Notes under the pieces: generated by a model
Told to the model about the DNA's origin: nothing
The model's database searches: none
The model's input: only the letters and a program-made list of their open reading frames with translations
Program-made: the position numbers and the translations under genes
Shown here: in pieces, positions 10,723-22,456 of the stretch
Position numbering within the stretch: position 1 is the stretch's first letter
Layout of the letters: each line of letters starts with the position of its first letter
From: Gymnopilus junonius
Lineage: Eukaryota > Basidiomycota > Agaricomycetes > Agaricales > Galerinaceae
DNA length: 64,000 bases
Direction: 5' to 3'
Assembly (NCBI GenBank): GCA_015501075.1
Contig: JADNYJ010000014.1
Coordinates: 310,001 to 374,000 of the forward strand

Positions 10723-12000
10723 CTATTTTTTTGAATCCTCAGTGCTGGGATTCGAAACTTTGGCGGTGCGTGCTTTTGCCTTGGAGGCAGAGGAAGTGGA
10801 CTTTGGACACTCACTAGCTCGGTGTCCAAGCGACCCACAGAAGAGACAGAGATTGTTGTCGAAGCGGCATTTGCATTCTTCGGCGGTCAGCTTGCCATCC
10901 TTGCCAAGTTTGTCAGAGATGGAGTCAGAGGTTTTCGAGCCGGAGGAGTTGCCCGAGTTGTTCTTGCAGTAGGAAGAGGATTGCGAGGACTTATTGTTGT
11001 TGTTGTTATTGCCATGGTTGTGGTTTGAACGTTTGTCGGAGGACTTGTTGGAGGTACGATCGGATGGTTTGTCGGAGGACCTTTGTGCATTCTTGTCCTG
11101 TTGTGGCTTCTCATGGACGCATTCCCAGTAACGAGTGTCGATATCCTGGGCGAGCTCTCGAAGGTCTTCGAGAGTTTGTGGCTTGCCATGGCTAGCCATA
11201 ATGTCCTTGATGCATTCCACCAGACCAGAGTAGTAGCAGTGTCAGAGAGTGATGCTGTCCCAGCACGAGCGAATAGACAAGCGCTTGAATTCCACGTTGT
11301 ACTTGATGATCCTTTGGTTCTCAGGCATCTTCAAGTTTTCGAGGGCTACAGTGGCATCGGAGGTTGGATCAAACGGACCGAATTCAGACTTCAGCACGCC
11401 AATAAAGGCTTGCCAGTTGTCCATCCACGGTTCAATAGTTGTTGAGTCCAGTATTGCAGGCTCAAAAAATTCCATCGCAAGGCTGCAAAGATAGGAGAGG
11501 GCGAATGTAACCTTGTCTTCATCAGTGGTGTAGGCGCAGTTGTTTCAGAAGTAAAGGTTACACTGTAAAATAAAACCATTGAGTTTCCGGGTGTCAGAGC
11601 CGTCGAAGGTGTCAGGCTCATGGGCTTTGGTCTTGGTAACCTTGGAGTTATTGTGATGCCTGAGCTCTTTGGTCATGAGCATCATGGCTTCAGCGAGATT
11701 CGGAGTGGGGTCATGGTCAGAGTTGTGATCAGAGTGGTGGGGGTCAAAATCATCACCATCATCATCGGGGTTGGGTTCACCACCAGGGGAACCAGGAGCA
11801 GGAGGTGGCAACGGGTTGGGACTGGTTTGTCTCATTGATGAGGGTCCCGAGGGTAAGGGAGTCAGGGTGCTGAGGCTGGATGGAGGTTGTGTATTTGGAT
11901 GGTCAGGGTAGTCTCTGACATTCTGAATCACAATGGTGTGGGATTCATTTTGTCCAGCTGCATGGGAGTTGGCAGTAGTACAGGATGTTGTAGTGGCCAT
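10723..12000 (-). pseudogene. gag of element A, interrupted by two TGA codons
   Basis: Starts at 12000, 25 bp inside the primer-binding site. N-terminal disordered, P/D/H-rich region (PPPAPGSPGGEPNPDDDGDD). The gag core follows (EPDTFDGSDTRKLNGFILQCNLYF, FGPFDPTSDATVALENLKMPE), then an S/N/K-rich linker and a zinc knuckle CLFCGSLGHRASEC. TGA codons at 11545-11547 and 11242-11244 occupy positions flanked by otherwise continuous homology and are probably former CGA. Both stops are present at the same places in element B. Confidence 0.8.
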
Positions 12001-12024
12001 GGTCAGGAGTCCAGAAGCAGTATG

Positions 12025-12035
12025 AGTTCATATAT
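12025..12035 (-). other. Self-primer binding site of element A
   Basis: ATATATGAACT (minus), two bases inside the 5' LTR edge. It is the exact reverse complement of the LTR 11-mer AGTTCATATAT at 12267-12277 (minus), located just downstream of the LTR TATA box. This is the arrangement of Tf1-type self-priming. Confidence 0.75.
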
Positions 12036-12037
12036 AC

Positions 12038-12510
12038 TGTTAAGTTCTCAACAAAAGGAAGGCAGAGCAGGCAGGGGAGATCCATGTCAGAGCTAGTCGG
12101 AGTATGTCAGTGTTGGAGTTGGTCTTAGCATAATGTATGTAGACGTAGGGTTGAGACTTGAGCTTCAATGTGTGTGTTGCACTCCATTGTCTGGACCTTG
12201 TCTCAAATTTTGGAGTCAGATTGGAATGAGAGAGCGGAGTAGAGAGCATGGATTGATTAATGAACAATATATGAACTGAGGTACCTAATAATAGTTCTAA
12301 GGTTTTTATACTATGGAGGAAACTAAGTGGAGACTGTACATGTACTAGTGAGCAGGCAGACGTGTAAGTTATTCTGTGCTACTCGGAGTTGCCTAGCTAC
12401 ATGTAATCTAAGTGTCTATGTGTTCTGGGACTTGTAGTACTTTGAGGGGATCATGAGGTTGGAGTTCATATAGTCAGAGATCAGAGTTGGTCAGAGGTGC
12501 ATATATAACA
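12038..12510 (-). repeat. 5' LTR of element A
   Basis: 473 bp, TGTTA...TAACA ends. Many tcggag motifs of the other LTRs read tcagag here, i.e. CpG to CpA transitions. It contains TATAAAAA followed ~33 bp later by the putative transcript start AGTTCATATAT. Confidence 0.9.
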
Positions 12511-13292
12511 ATTAAAGCCAACAAGATCCTTGGTTTGGAAGTCTGGAGCCAGAAGGACATCATGAACCAATGAGTTAAGCTCAGTGATAGACTTTGTATT
12601 AGATGAGCGGTAGAACCAGGACATGAGATGAAAGACAGAGGCATTTTGGAATGGTGAAAAAAAATCTGCTGCTGTCTCAATGACTCGAGTTTTAACCTTT
12701 TCCAGCATTACCCCAAATCGAGAAAGAGGAGAACTGCTGGAGTTGCCAAGAGCTAGGTGGGGGCATTCAAAACATCAGATATGGAGTGGAATTGATCCAG
12801 CATAATGCTTGGTCTCCCATGAGCATAGACACGAAAGACACCATAATCATCTGGGTCAGTTTGAAAGGCTTTCATGGCATCAACACTGTCCTCAGAGCTA
12901 GATGAGCCCTGTTCATCATCATCATCCAAGTAGTCCATCATTTCAGCCTTCTGAGGAATGTATGGCAGTGCAGGTGGTAATTCATCATGGTAAGTCTTGG
13001 GATGTTTCAGTGTTTTTGAGGTCTCCTGCTTTGCAAGTTTTGGGTCTTGCCACAGGAAAGTAATATATTTACGTACTGTTGGAACAGACAAAGTTCGTCA
13101 CTGGGAGGTTTGACTCAGCTGTCGATGTAGTTTGGCCTTCTTATGATCAAATTTGGTTTTGACATCAGGTTTTCTATTTTTCAGCTTTCTCTGTGCAACA
13201 GCAACCAGAAGCCAGCATTTTGATTTGTGGCTGCTGAAGTTTTTGTTGCCAGGAAAGAACTGTTTACACCCGGGACATTTAAGTCTGGCCAT
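12511..13292 (-). pseudogene. Plavaka-type transposase remnant, N-terminal part
   Basis: Starts MARLKCPGCKQFFPGNKNFSSHKSKC in pieces: a C2H2-like finger (C-x2-C...H-x3-C) typical of Plavaka N-termini. Then DDYGVFRVYAHGRPS and, after frame changes, TAADFFSPFQNASVFHLMSWFYRSS and LNSLVHDVLLAPDFQTKDLVGF. The reading then stops abruptly at the LTR edge (12510). Stops and shifts at 13092 and ~12750 show it is dead. It is divergently arranged with the DUF6698-like gene, starts 172 bp apart. Confidence 0.75.
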
Positions 13293-13464
13293 AGCCTGAG
13301 AGCTGGGGTAAGTTGATAAAGTGGATAAAGTGGAAGGGAGCTCATGATGAAAGTCAACAAGCCAAGATCACATGATGATGGGTCTCTGGGCCAGGGCATG
13401 GAAATCTAAATCAGGCACATCATGCTTTGATGCATCACTCACTTCTTTCCTTTAAACCATCACC

Positions 13465-14831
13465 ATGCCTGAAAGCCGTAAACCCACCATTGTCAACAAA
13501 GTAGTGAATGGCCTGTCCCACAAGGAACTCAGGTCTATTAGATGGTGTGCTTGTGACAAAAGAGTGTAAGCTATCTCTCTGTCATCTAAAACCCTGCGCT
13601 CATTTTGAACTTTTAGGAACAAGTTCCTCAAGCCATACATCAACAAATCATGCATCATTGCACAGACCATCCATCCATTTATGACCATGGAGCATATGTT
13701 TTATGCAGGTGTGCCTGATGCAGCCAAACTTGAAGAAGACAAGGAGGAGGAGGATGAGGAGGGAGAGGAAGAGGTGAAGAAGGCCAAGGTCGATGATGGA
13801 GAGTGAGTTCACTGATTATATGCAGCAGGACCTTGATTGCTGATAAAGAACAGATACACAGAAGATGAAATTCGTGCCTTTAAGTCAATTATGAGGCTCG
13901 AACAGGGCTTTTCTGTCATTGTCAATGCATGCTCGATGGACGCAGGTTCATTTCTTGGACTCATTCATCTTGTAAGTGTGTATATGCAGGTCATATTGAG
14001 GTCTAATGATTGTCATTCAGATTACCGAAGCTTCTGGACAATCTCAAGGTGATGACACTTCAAAACTGAAGACTGCCATCCTTGAGTACCTCCACGAGAA
14101 CCCCAAAGAAGGCTCAAAATTCAAGTTTGACTATGAAATCAAGCAGATCCTCAGCACTGATCACAAGGACATACACGGTTTCAGCCACCTTGACACGGTG
14201 GATCTCCTTTGCCCCTTGAGTATGAGGGATGAGTTTGAGAGGGATCCTGTGTAAAATATATGCACCCTTCCTTCACTTTTTAGCTAATAATTTTGATCAG
14301 GGCCTTCACAAGTGAGGTCATTGACAGCAATATTGTGATCACTGACGATGACTTCCCGACCTTCATGTATGAGAGTGGCACTGAGTATGATCCAGATGAC
14401 TTGTTGATGGGCTTTTTGAAATCTCGCCTTCTTCTGAGGGTAAGTTCATTGTTGATTTATGTTGAAATTATTATTAACCTGACATCTTGCTTCATTGAGG
14501 TATTTCAGCACATCTTCACTGGCCCCTCAACAGGTCTTTATGCAACCAATTCACCAAATAAGTCAAAGGCAAAGAAATTTGGCCTGATGAAAGTGACAGG
14601 CAAAATGATTGCTTACACTTGTGTCCAGGTGAGCATGAATCCCTTTCAATTTTAGCAAATGGATTTTCATTTCTTCTTCAGACATATCTCGCTCTATCCT
14701 CAGCCACCAAGTGGAAACATTTCATTGACCTTTTCAACCTTGATGATTTCTATAACAGCATCATTGGACTTATCAATGAGAACACCAATATGCAGTGGGG
14801 TAAAGAATTGTTGGAATGGTGGGCCACATAA
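13465..14831 (+). CDS. DUF6698-like agaricomycete protein (multi-exon)
   Basis: Exon 1 starts MPESRKPTIVNKVVNGLSHKE and ends at 13565 (donor GTAAGC). Exon 2 starts 13617 (NKFLKPYINKSCIIAQTIHPF) and contains a D/E-rich stretch. Later exons carry NRYTEDEIRAFKSIMRLEQGF, then QSQGDDTSKLKTAILEYLHE, GFSHLDTVDLLCP, DDFPTFMYESGTEYDPDDL, LLRVFQHIFTGPSTG, VTGKMIAYTCVQTYLALSS and FYNSIIGLINENTNM, ending ELLEWWAT with TAA at 14829-14831. This order (GDDxxxLK, GFxH, LLCP, WP-x-Y, HIFTSPS, FY-x-S-x-L-LL) is the DUF6698 pattern as I know it from basidiomycete genomes. Function unknown. Exons can be joined without stops, so it may be intact. It may be a passenger of the adjacent Plavaka element, but no terminal repeat was found. 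Confidence 0.65.
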
Positions 14832-14879
14832 GTTAGGTTCTTGTCATCACAAGAACTCTACTGATAGTCATCTCAAAGC

Positions 14880-15679
14880 CAGATCCCTGGGCTTCACCCT
14901 CCCCAGCAGAAGAAGAAGTGCATTGCTCATTCTAACTGCTCTAAGAAAGGGCCTTCACAGGCAGAGCTCATGCAAGCCCAACTCCATGAGAGGGAGCAGC
15001 AACTCGCACAGAAGGAGCATGAGCTAGAAGAGAGAGAACACTGGCTCAAGCAGCCAACCGGCCAGCACTGCATGCCCACACCTCCACAAAATCCTTGCCA
15101 ATCGACTCCATGCCATTCTCATGAAAACAGCGAGAGACACTCGACCAAGTGACTGCACCATGTGTTCGAGGATGATGAGGATGCTGACTCTGAGCAGTCT
15201 GGGGATGAAGGCAGGCTGGAGGGAGAAGATGAGATTGAGGATGGAGGCTGGTCAGAGGGAGAAGGTGAGATGGAGGATGAAGAGGACAGCCATCATGCTA
15301 TTCAGAAGGATGTTAGGGTTTGGAAGGTCATCAAGAGGAGGGCTGATGATGAGATGGAGGTCAATGATGAGGCAGAGGAGCTAATTGGTGAATATAGGTG
15401 TGAGTTGAAGAAGTTTGAGATTGAGAAAGCGAAGGCTCTTGAGCATCCCAAGGCCTCAAGGGCACAGGCAAAGGAGGGAGGACATGCCGAGAAGGACAAT
15501 AGAAGCAACGTACATCAAGGCACATTGCTTGGTCATATTATTTGCTGACTTCTCTGCAGGAAGTGGAATCGCAGTCAGTGAAGAAGAAAAAGGAGGTGAT
15601 TTCTGCTCTGACCTCAAAACTCCATAATGCCAAGGAAAGGGAGCATAAGCATGCTGGGGAGTCACAGTCTTCAACCTGA
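14880..15679 (+). CDS. Acidic, coiled-coil hypothetical protein
   Basis: Two frames likely form one gene or its remains. The first has SQAELMQAQLHEREQQLAQ and further Q/E/H heptad-like sequence (to ~15150). The second, from 15162, is acidic (FEDDEDADSEQSGDEGRLEG) followed by a K/E-rich helix. A probable intron (acceptor CTGCAG at ~15559) leads to EVESQSVKKKKEVISALTSK and a stop near 15679. No domain recognised. It directly follows the DUF6698-like gene and may belong to it or to the same mobile unit. The start is uncertain. Confidence 0.4.
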
Positions 15680-16113
15680 GCTTCCAGCTTGCATAAGACG
15701 TGATTGTTGTTGAAATGGGTAAGTCTTCATGATTCTTGTCCAGCGATCTATTGACAGATCTCCTTGAGGTCTTGGGGGACATCAATGAATCTGAAGTCGC
15801 ACCTGCAAATAGCCAGCTGACAATGAAGGCCTGGGGTACTCCAGTGAAGAAGCACTGTCTTGGCTAAGTTCAAGTCGCTTGTGGGTCTTTTTCCTCATAG
15901 CTGCTTTCTGTTACCCTTCTATTCCACATGACAACCTGAGCTTCATTTACTGTACTGACCTTTACTTCCTTCCATTCTTTTCTTCTTCTGCTCTGAAGTC
16001 TGGTTCCAATGCTTGTTACTTCCATGCTTTTTTTACATAGGCTTCTTACTTTGACATGTACTTGATAGATAGTTTGGCAGTCCCACCATTAATAGATCAT
16101 GTTTGTATGAGGC
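15680..16113. other. No gene seen
   Basis: AT-rich sequence between the acidic ORF and the inversion breakpoint; no features supported. Confidence 0.3.
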
Positions 16114-17384
16114 CATGATCCTCAACAAATGGCAGACATATTTACTAAGCCTTTACAGAGGCCCAAGTTCATTCGGCATGTTGCTGAACTCAGATTATCG
16201 GACTCCTTGGCTTGAGGGGGAGTGTTGGGGTGTAGGCAACAACCTGAGTATCTGACATTCAGTCGGAGATTGAATACTTACCTTAGATAGTAGGTATGAT
16301 CGAGATTGTAGTATATAAACAGCCATCTGAGAAGGACGGAATGTAACTGTTCTTGTACCTGAATCCTTACCTTCCTTAAAGGGAAGTTAAAGGGTTTTAT
16401 TAAATGCTACATACATAGACTACACCGTTGCCAAAGGAGCATGCCATTGATGATTGCCCTAAGTCATCCTTGCTGGCTTGACAGACATGACAACAATGCA
16501 TAAACAACCAGATGATAAGATCAATAGCATCTGGTCATCGGAAATTAAAATTCATTTTTTATATATTCAAAGGAGTTGTTCATAGATAACCTGTCCAGGA
16601 TAGCTCTTCGTGCTGCATGGAGTTCCGTTTACCTATAGTTTGAAAGTGAAGACTCAATTTAAGCTAATAGTGTTCAGGGGCTTGCTCAGTGAAATGAATA
16701 AAGTCATTTGACTCAGTCATCTTCACAGGGAATGCCATCAAAGCTGCCAGGCTGCATTGTGGATCATGGAGTCAATGAGTTCAGGAGGGAGCACTGACAT
16801 ATTTCAAGGCAACGTGGACCAGGCCGAAAGTCAAGAATGAACTGTCTTATATAACTGCTGGCAATGACTCACAACTTTTTGCATGTATACCTAATCATAC
16901 AGACAAACATAGCAGGCAAGCAGCTGCCAAATATTGATCTGAGACCATTAGTAGATTTTTCCAGAAGGGGTTGATATGCTGGATTCCACATTCGCTGTAA
17001 TAATGGGTCCATATTTTACTGAACAGAACTTCTCATCAATGAGTTCCTGAAAGAAAGCTCTGTAGTGACATCATAGAAAAAAATGGTTTGATTCATGGGA
17101 ACATATTGAAATACATAAACTACATTCCCTGCACTGGCTGCAGTTTTTACTGGCCATTGTATTGCCATAAATTAAATCAATAGTTGCATGGCGATGTCAT
17201 TGAGAGCGCCAATATGTTGCAATTTATGAAGTTTTATAGCCATGTATTGCAATGTATTGATCAACTTCAATGTATTGGAATGTATCGGAGTCACCCAATG
17301 TATTGGAATACATAGATTGAGTTCAGAAGCCTGATGGTCGAGCCACAAGCATTCCATAAATCTACTGGGTTCAAATCACTCATG
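16114..17384. other. Inverted segment carrying the 3' end and flank of copia element D
   Basis: At 16114 the plus strand begins with codons for HDPQQMADIFTKPLQRPKF...LSDSLA-stop, the usual C-terminus of a copia polyprotein, then a polypurine tract and an LTR (16223-16436). The D pol on minus ends just short of those codons (CIKNC, at ~17385). Turning 16114-17384 round restores a continuous copia 3' end. 16442-17384 would then be the native flank of D; no gene was recognised in it. Confidence 0.85.
16223..16436 (+). repeat. 3' LTR of copia element D (in the inverted segment)
   Basis: 214 bp, beginning TGTTGGGG and ending TTGCCAAAG, preceded by the polypurine tract GAGGGGGAG. The same length and nearly the same sequence as the LTR at 36671-36884, which is in the opposite orientation. 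Followed by GAGCA (16437-16441), the target duplication. Confidence 0.9.
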
Positions 17385-18910
17385 CAGTTCTTTATACACA
17401 CTGATTCTTCTTTGACTCTCTCTCTAACCCAATGCCATCTTATATCTATATGTTTACCCCTCTTATGAAACTGGGGATTTTTAGCCATAGCAATAGAACC
17501 ATCATTATCTCCCAGAATGAGAGTCGGTTCTTTCTGCTCAAATCCTAATTCTTCATATAAAGTGCAGAGCCACATGGCTTCCCTAGATGCTTCAGATAAT
17601 GCCACATATTCAGCTTCTGTGGAGGAAAGTGCGATCATGGACTGCTTCTTTGATCCCCATGTAATCGCTCCTCCATGAGATAGGAACACATACCCAGAAA
17701 TAGATTTCCTGTCATCGGCATTTGCAAAGCCGGCGTCTGAGTATCCAAAGGCTAGATTGTTCCTCTGAAATTCATGAGGTTTAGTTGTATAAGTGATACC
17801 ATAATTCTTGGTCCCAGCTAAGTATCTGAGGACCCTCTTAGCTGCCATATAATGAGCCATGCTCAGATTTGCTGTAAAGGCAGCCAATCTATTTATGGCA
17901 TAAGCTATATCAGGCCTTATGGCAGTTGCTAGATATTGAAGGGAACCAATTAATGATACATAAGAATTGCTTCTATTTCCATCTGATCCTTTGGGGTTCA
18001 GTTTGAGTGCTATATTTGGATCCAATGGTGTAGAAACTGGATTACACTTCTCCATACCCTCACAGCATAGAATATTTTCAATATATTGCCTTTGTGAGAT
18101 GGTAATGGAGTCCAGGGTTTGAGTAATCTCAATACCAACTATCTTTGTTGGTTCCCCAAGATCTGTAAGGTCCAATATAGAATTCAATTCACTTTTAAGC
18201 TTCTTCATGTGCTCATCAGAGAGGGTGAACACTAATAGATCATTGACCCAGACTGTGATAATTTCCAAGTCATTAGTATGACCACTCCCCCTGACATAGG
18301 CGCATGGATCACTCCATAGTGCTTGAAAGCCTATATTCTTTAATCTGCGATCTAGCTCACAGTTCCACTCTTGGCCCGACTGCTTTAAACCATAAATGGT
18401 TTTAATCAATCGGCAAACTCTATCAGTGCCATCACTGAAACCTTTGGGCTGGCGCATAATGACCCACTCCTTCAGTATTCCATTAAGGTAAGTGCCCTTT
18501 ACATCCAACTGCTGAATTTTAAACTTCATTACAGGAACGAGCACTAATATTGCATGGATCATCTCTAAGTGCACAACTGGAGAGAATGTGTCATTGTAGT
18601 CTTGTCCGGGTCTCTGTGCACATCCTTTAGCCACTAGTCTTGCTTTGTACTTAATTAGTTCCCCTAATTTATTATACTTCTTTGTGAGTATCCATTTATT
18701 AGCTATTGGGACTGCATCTGCTGGCCGGTCAGTAAGTTCCCAAGTACCCATCTTCTTTAATTGATCCCATTCAGCATTTATGGCTGCTTCCCAATGTTCC
18801 CACTCTGGGGACCTCTTTGCCTCATGGATCGTCTTTGGCTCATCACCTCCGAGGGGAACTTCTGTGATCACATTCACAATATCTGATGATGTGAGTATGG
18901 CCTCATTCAT
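17385..18910 (-). pseudogene. Copia RT/RNase H of element D
   Basis: Begins in the integrase-RT linker. EHWEAAINAEWDQLKKMGTWEL, ANKWILTKKYNKLGEL and KARLVAKGCAQRPGQDYNDTF are the classic copia RT start. The catalytic box reads VWVNDLLVF instead of YVDD, so the second metal ligand pair is broken (D to N). RNase H follows with YSDAGFANADDRKSISGYVF, SSTEAEYVALSEASREAMWL and GDNDGSIAMAKNP, all well kept. The homology ends at RVKEESVCIKNC; the 34 codons after that (to 17291) are foreign sequence beyond an inversion breakpoint. Confidence 0.9.
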
Positions 18911-19018
18911 CTCATCAGGGAACAGATCATGTAATCTTGCATAATCTACTCTGCTCCATGGTCTTAGTGCTCTGGGCTCACTATTCCCAGAATCTTCTTC
19001 CAGATCATCTGGCTTCTT

Positions 19019-20940
19019 TCATTTCCTCTGACTAGGCTCATCAGTTATCTCCAGTGGCCTATTCTCTGCCGACAGATCTGTGCTCAATTTTGGCACATTC
19101 ACCTCCTGCTCCCCCTCGGGCCATACATCAGGCACCTCTATGCCAATCGATTCTGTGGGGGCTGGGTGGTCAGGAAGCATCAGGAAATGGAAGTTCCTTG
19201 ATTTCAATATATTTCTACTCTGAGCACTGTAATATAATACCAATTTTGACCCATCATTGAATCTGACGAACAAAAACTGTTTTGACTTGGGTCTTAATTT
19301 AGATTCTTGATGGGAACCTTAATTGAGTATCCATACAGGCACCCCAAACTCCCGGAGATGAGAAACATCTGGCTGTTGCTGTGTCCACACCTCGAATGGA
19401 GTCTTGTTTGGGAGAGCCTTCATATGGGTTTGATTGCATAAGTATGCTGCATGCACCACAGCTAATTCCCAAAGGAATTCCAGGACACACCATGCATTCA
19501 ACATTGCATGTGCTAATTCCATGAGCATGCAGTTCATACATTCTGCAATGCTGTTCTGCAAGGGGGAATATGGTGCTGTCTGCTCAAGGTCTATTCCTTG
19601 AGTTCTGCACCAATCTTTAAGATCTGTATTAATAAATTCTCCCCCACTGTCTATACAAATAGCATGGAGTTGCATGCCTTTGATCCTTAATCTTGTAATG
19701 TAGTCTTTAATATTTTGTGCTGCATCTGACTTTAATTTTAGAAAGTGCATGTGTATGTGCCTGGCATGATCATCCACAAAGCTAATGTAATATTGATTGC
19801 CATGGATTGATGCTGTTTGGCACTTGCCCCAGAGATTGATGTGGGTCAACTCTCCAGGCCTCATTGTGCACCACTGCACCTTCTTCAGAAATGGAGCCAT
19901 GAATTGCTTTGATTCCATACAAGCTTGGCAGTCCAGCTTTGGCATTCTATCATCCACATGGAAACCATCAACCAGCTGGCCTTGCATCATACGCTGCAAG
20001 CCACTGTATCCTATGTGGCCAAAATGTCTATGCCATACCTCCCAGCTCTGTGCCACCTCTACAGCATTATTTACTCATTCTGTAGATGCACATATATTAT
20101 TTTGCTGTTGTGTGGGTTTTCACATGTGCATCGCCATGTGATATAAATGATTATCTATTTTTGTCCCCTTCACAATCAACCGGCCAGCCTTGGTAAGCAG
20201 GGATAATACTCCATTCCCACCAAGATAATGGCCGCTGCCAGCATCCCATCTGCTGAGTGAGATAAGATTGTTGCAATTATTAGGGATATGAAGGATATCT
20301 TCAATCCTTACAATATATTTATGTCCATTGACTGCTGATTCTAACTCAACAGTTCCTTTCCCTACAGTGCATGTAGTCAAGTCTCCTTTGCCTTGAACTA
20401 CTGCATTCTTCAGGGGCTTGTATGTAATAAATGTGTCACATTGATTCATGACATGAGAAGTTGTTGCTGAGTCAGCAAGCCAATCATAATAGATAACTTG
20501 CTCATCTATTCCAGCATAATTATGGGGATTGTAGTTGCTAAAATTATAAGCTACTGTTCTGTCTTCTTGAATATCTTCCATATTATTAATGAATGCTACC
20601 GTGCCGTCCTCGGATGCCTCATCCTCCTGAGGATCCTGAGTCTCCATGCATGTGGTCTGATGGGTCTGGCCAACCTTCCACTTCTTCTGCAGTTGTTCGG
20701 CCGAGCTACCCTCTGGCTTCCCCTTGCAGTGCCATTTCCCGGTGCCATGGCTGAACCATCCACAAAGGGAGCAATGCTCCTGTCCAAGGTATTTGCAATC
20801 GATGGTCTTGTGATTATCATGACCACAGTGCTTGCATTTGTCTTTGTTAGCACCTGAATGCACCATCACACCAATGCAGTTCACAAGCTTGTGCTTCTGG
20901 CCTTGGCCTGGACCACTGACATAATTTATTTGATCTGAGG
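19019..20940 (-). pseudogene. Copia gag C-terminus, protease and integrase of element D
   Basis: From right to left. The gag end continues in frame across the B insertion (GLASDQINYVSGPGQGQKHK). Two Cys/His clusters follow (CKHCGHDNHKTIDC and CSLCGWFSHGTGKWHC). The protease has WLADSATTSHVMNQ. The GAG-pre-integrase has HRHFGHIGYSGLQRM plus CQACMESKQF (HHCC zinc site). The integrase core has THINLWG where the first catalytic Asp is expected (D to N), CIDSGGEFINTD with the second Asp, and NSIAECMNCMLMELA with the Glu. A TAA at 19319-19321 interrupts GVPVWILN-stop-GSHQES where Gln (CAA) is likely original. The linker to RT follows at 19019-19273. Confidence 0.85.
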
Positions 20941-20945
20941 CTAGA

Positions 20946-21420
20946 TGTTATATACGTGCCTCCGACCAACTCCGATCTCCGACTATATGAACTCCGACCT
21001 CATGATCCCCTCGAAGTACTAAAAGTCCCGGAACACATAGACACTTAGATTACACATAGCTAGTCAACTCCGAGTAGTGCAGAGTAACTTACATGTCTGC
21101 CTGCTCACTAGTACACATATGGTCTCCGCTTAGTTTCCTCTGTAGTATAAAAACCTTAGAACTATTATTAGGTACCTTAGTTCATATATTGTTTGTTAAT
21201 CAATCCACGCTCTCTACTCCGCTCTCTCATTCCGATCCGACTCTGAAATTTGAGACAAGGTCCAGACAATGGAGCGCAACACACATGTTGAAGCTGAAGT
21301 CTCAACCCTATGTCTACATACGTTACGCTAAGACCAACTCTGACACCGATGTACTCCGATGTAGCTCTGATGTGGATCTCCTCTGCCTACTCCGCCCTTC
21401 CTTTCGTTGAGAACTTAACA
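20946..21420 (+). repeat. 5' LTR of element B
   Basis: 475 bp, TGTTA...TAACA. TATAAAAA at 21146-21153; putative transcript start AGTTCATATAT at 21179-21189. Confidence 0.92.
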
Positions 21421-21422
21421 GT

Positions 21423-21433
21423 ATATATGAACT
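21423..21433 (+). other. Self-primer binding site of element B
   Basis: ATATATGAACT, two bases after the LTR, the exact reverse complement of the LTR 11-mer at 21179-21189. No tRNA-like primer site is visible next to the LTR. Confidence 0.78.
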
Positions 21434-22010
21434 CATACTGCTTCTGGACTCCCGACTATGCCCACCACAACATCCCGTACTACTGCCAACTCCCGTGCAG
21501 CTGGACAAAATGAATCCCACACCATCATGATTCAGAATGTCAGAGACTACCCTGACTGTCCAAACACACAACCTCCATCCAGCCTCAGCACCCTGACTCC
21601 CTTACCCTCGGGACCCTCATCAATGAGACAAACCAGTCCCAACCCGTTGCCACCTCCTGCTCCTGGTTCCCCTGGTGGTGAACCCAACCCCGATGATGAT
21701 GGTGATGATTTTGACCCCCACCACTCTGATCACAACTCTGACCATGACCCCACTCCGAATCTCGCTGAAGCCATGATGCTCATGACCAAAGAGCTCAGGC
21801 ATCACAATAACTCCAAGGTTACCAAGACCAAAGCCCATGAGCCTGACACCTTCAACGGCTCTGACACCCAGAAACTCAATGGTTTTATTTTACAGTGTAA
21901 CCTTTACTTCTGAAACAACTGTGCCTACACCACCGATGAAGACAAGGTTACATTCGCCCTCTCCTATCTTTGCAGCCTTGCGATGGAATTTTTTGAGCCC
22001 GCAATACTGG

Positions 22011-22455
22011 TGTTATGATTCTCTTATCTTATCGCGGCCTCCTCATTTTCTTTTATCATTATTCGAATGATTTATTATTTATAGTTTCTTTTTGATCATC
22101 TTGCTCACAAGATGATCATTTACTTTCTTACACGTATGCGGACAATCTTTCCCTTTTGATCATCATCCCTTGTATCGCCCCGATGATGATCACTCCTTTC
22201 CGATTCCCCTCATTTCATCACCGTTTCATTATATTATTATCAACCACAAATAACTATATAAACAGTAGCTAGACTACGATGTACATTAGCTTGTTCTTGA
22301 GAAATATACATCTCTTGTAACAACCAGACGAACTTGAACCACTAAGGCATTCTTCAGTCGAAGACAATACCTTAGCGGACTTCATCGAACGACCTCTACG
22401 ACTACTACCCAGACCTTATCTTATCTGATTAGGTTCTGTCGTCAACGTCGTAACA
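22011..22455 (+). repeat. 5' LTR of element C
   Basis: 445 bp from TGTTA to TAACA. TATATAAA at 22255-22262 with the putative transcript start AGCTTGTTCTT at 22288-22298. Confidence 0.92.
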
Positions 22456-22456
22456 A

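Larger units (their letters stand above)
5362..12510 (-). mobile_element. Ty3/gypsy chromovirus-type LTR retrotransposon A
   Basis: A 7.15 kb element reading right to left: 5' LTR, gag, protease, reverse transcriptase/RNase H, integrase, chromodomain, an antisense extra gene, 3' LTR. LTRs are 471 and 473 bp, beginning TGTTA and ending TAACA. The two flanks (CAATG before 5362, ATTAA after 12510) are not a target duplication, unlike elements B, C and D. Both flanks are Plavaka transposase sequence but from far-apart parts of that protein, so the element probably results from recombination or a deletion. It is the same family as element B. RT motif YLDD is intact here, but gag and pol contain TGA stops and a local inversion. 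Confidence 0.9.

Noticed and set aside
5357..12515. Target duplication for element A
   Set aside because: CAATG against ATTAA; no shift of the boundaries gives a convincing match.
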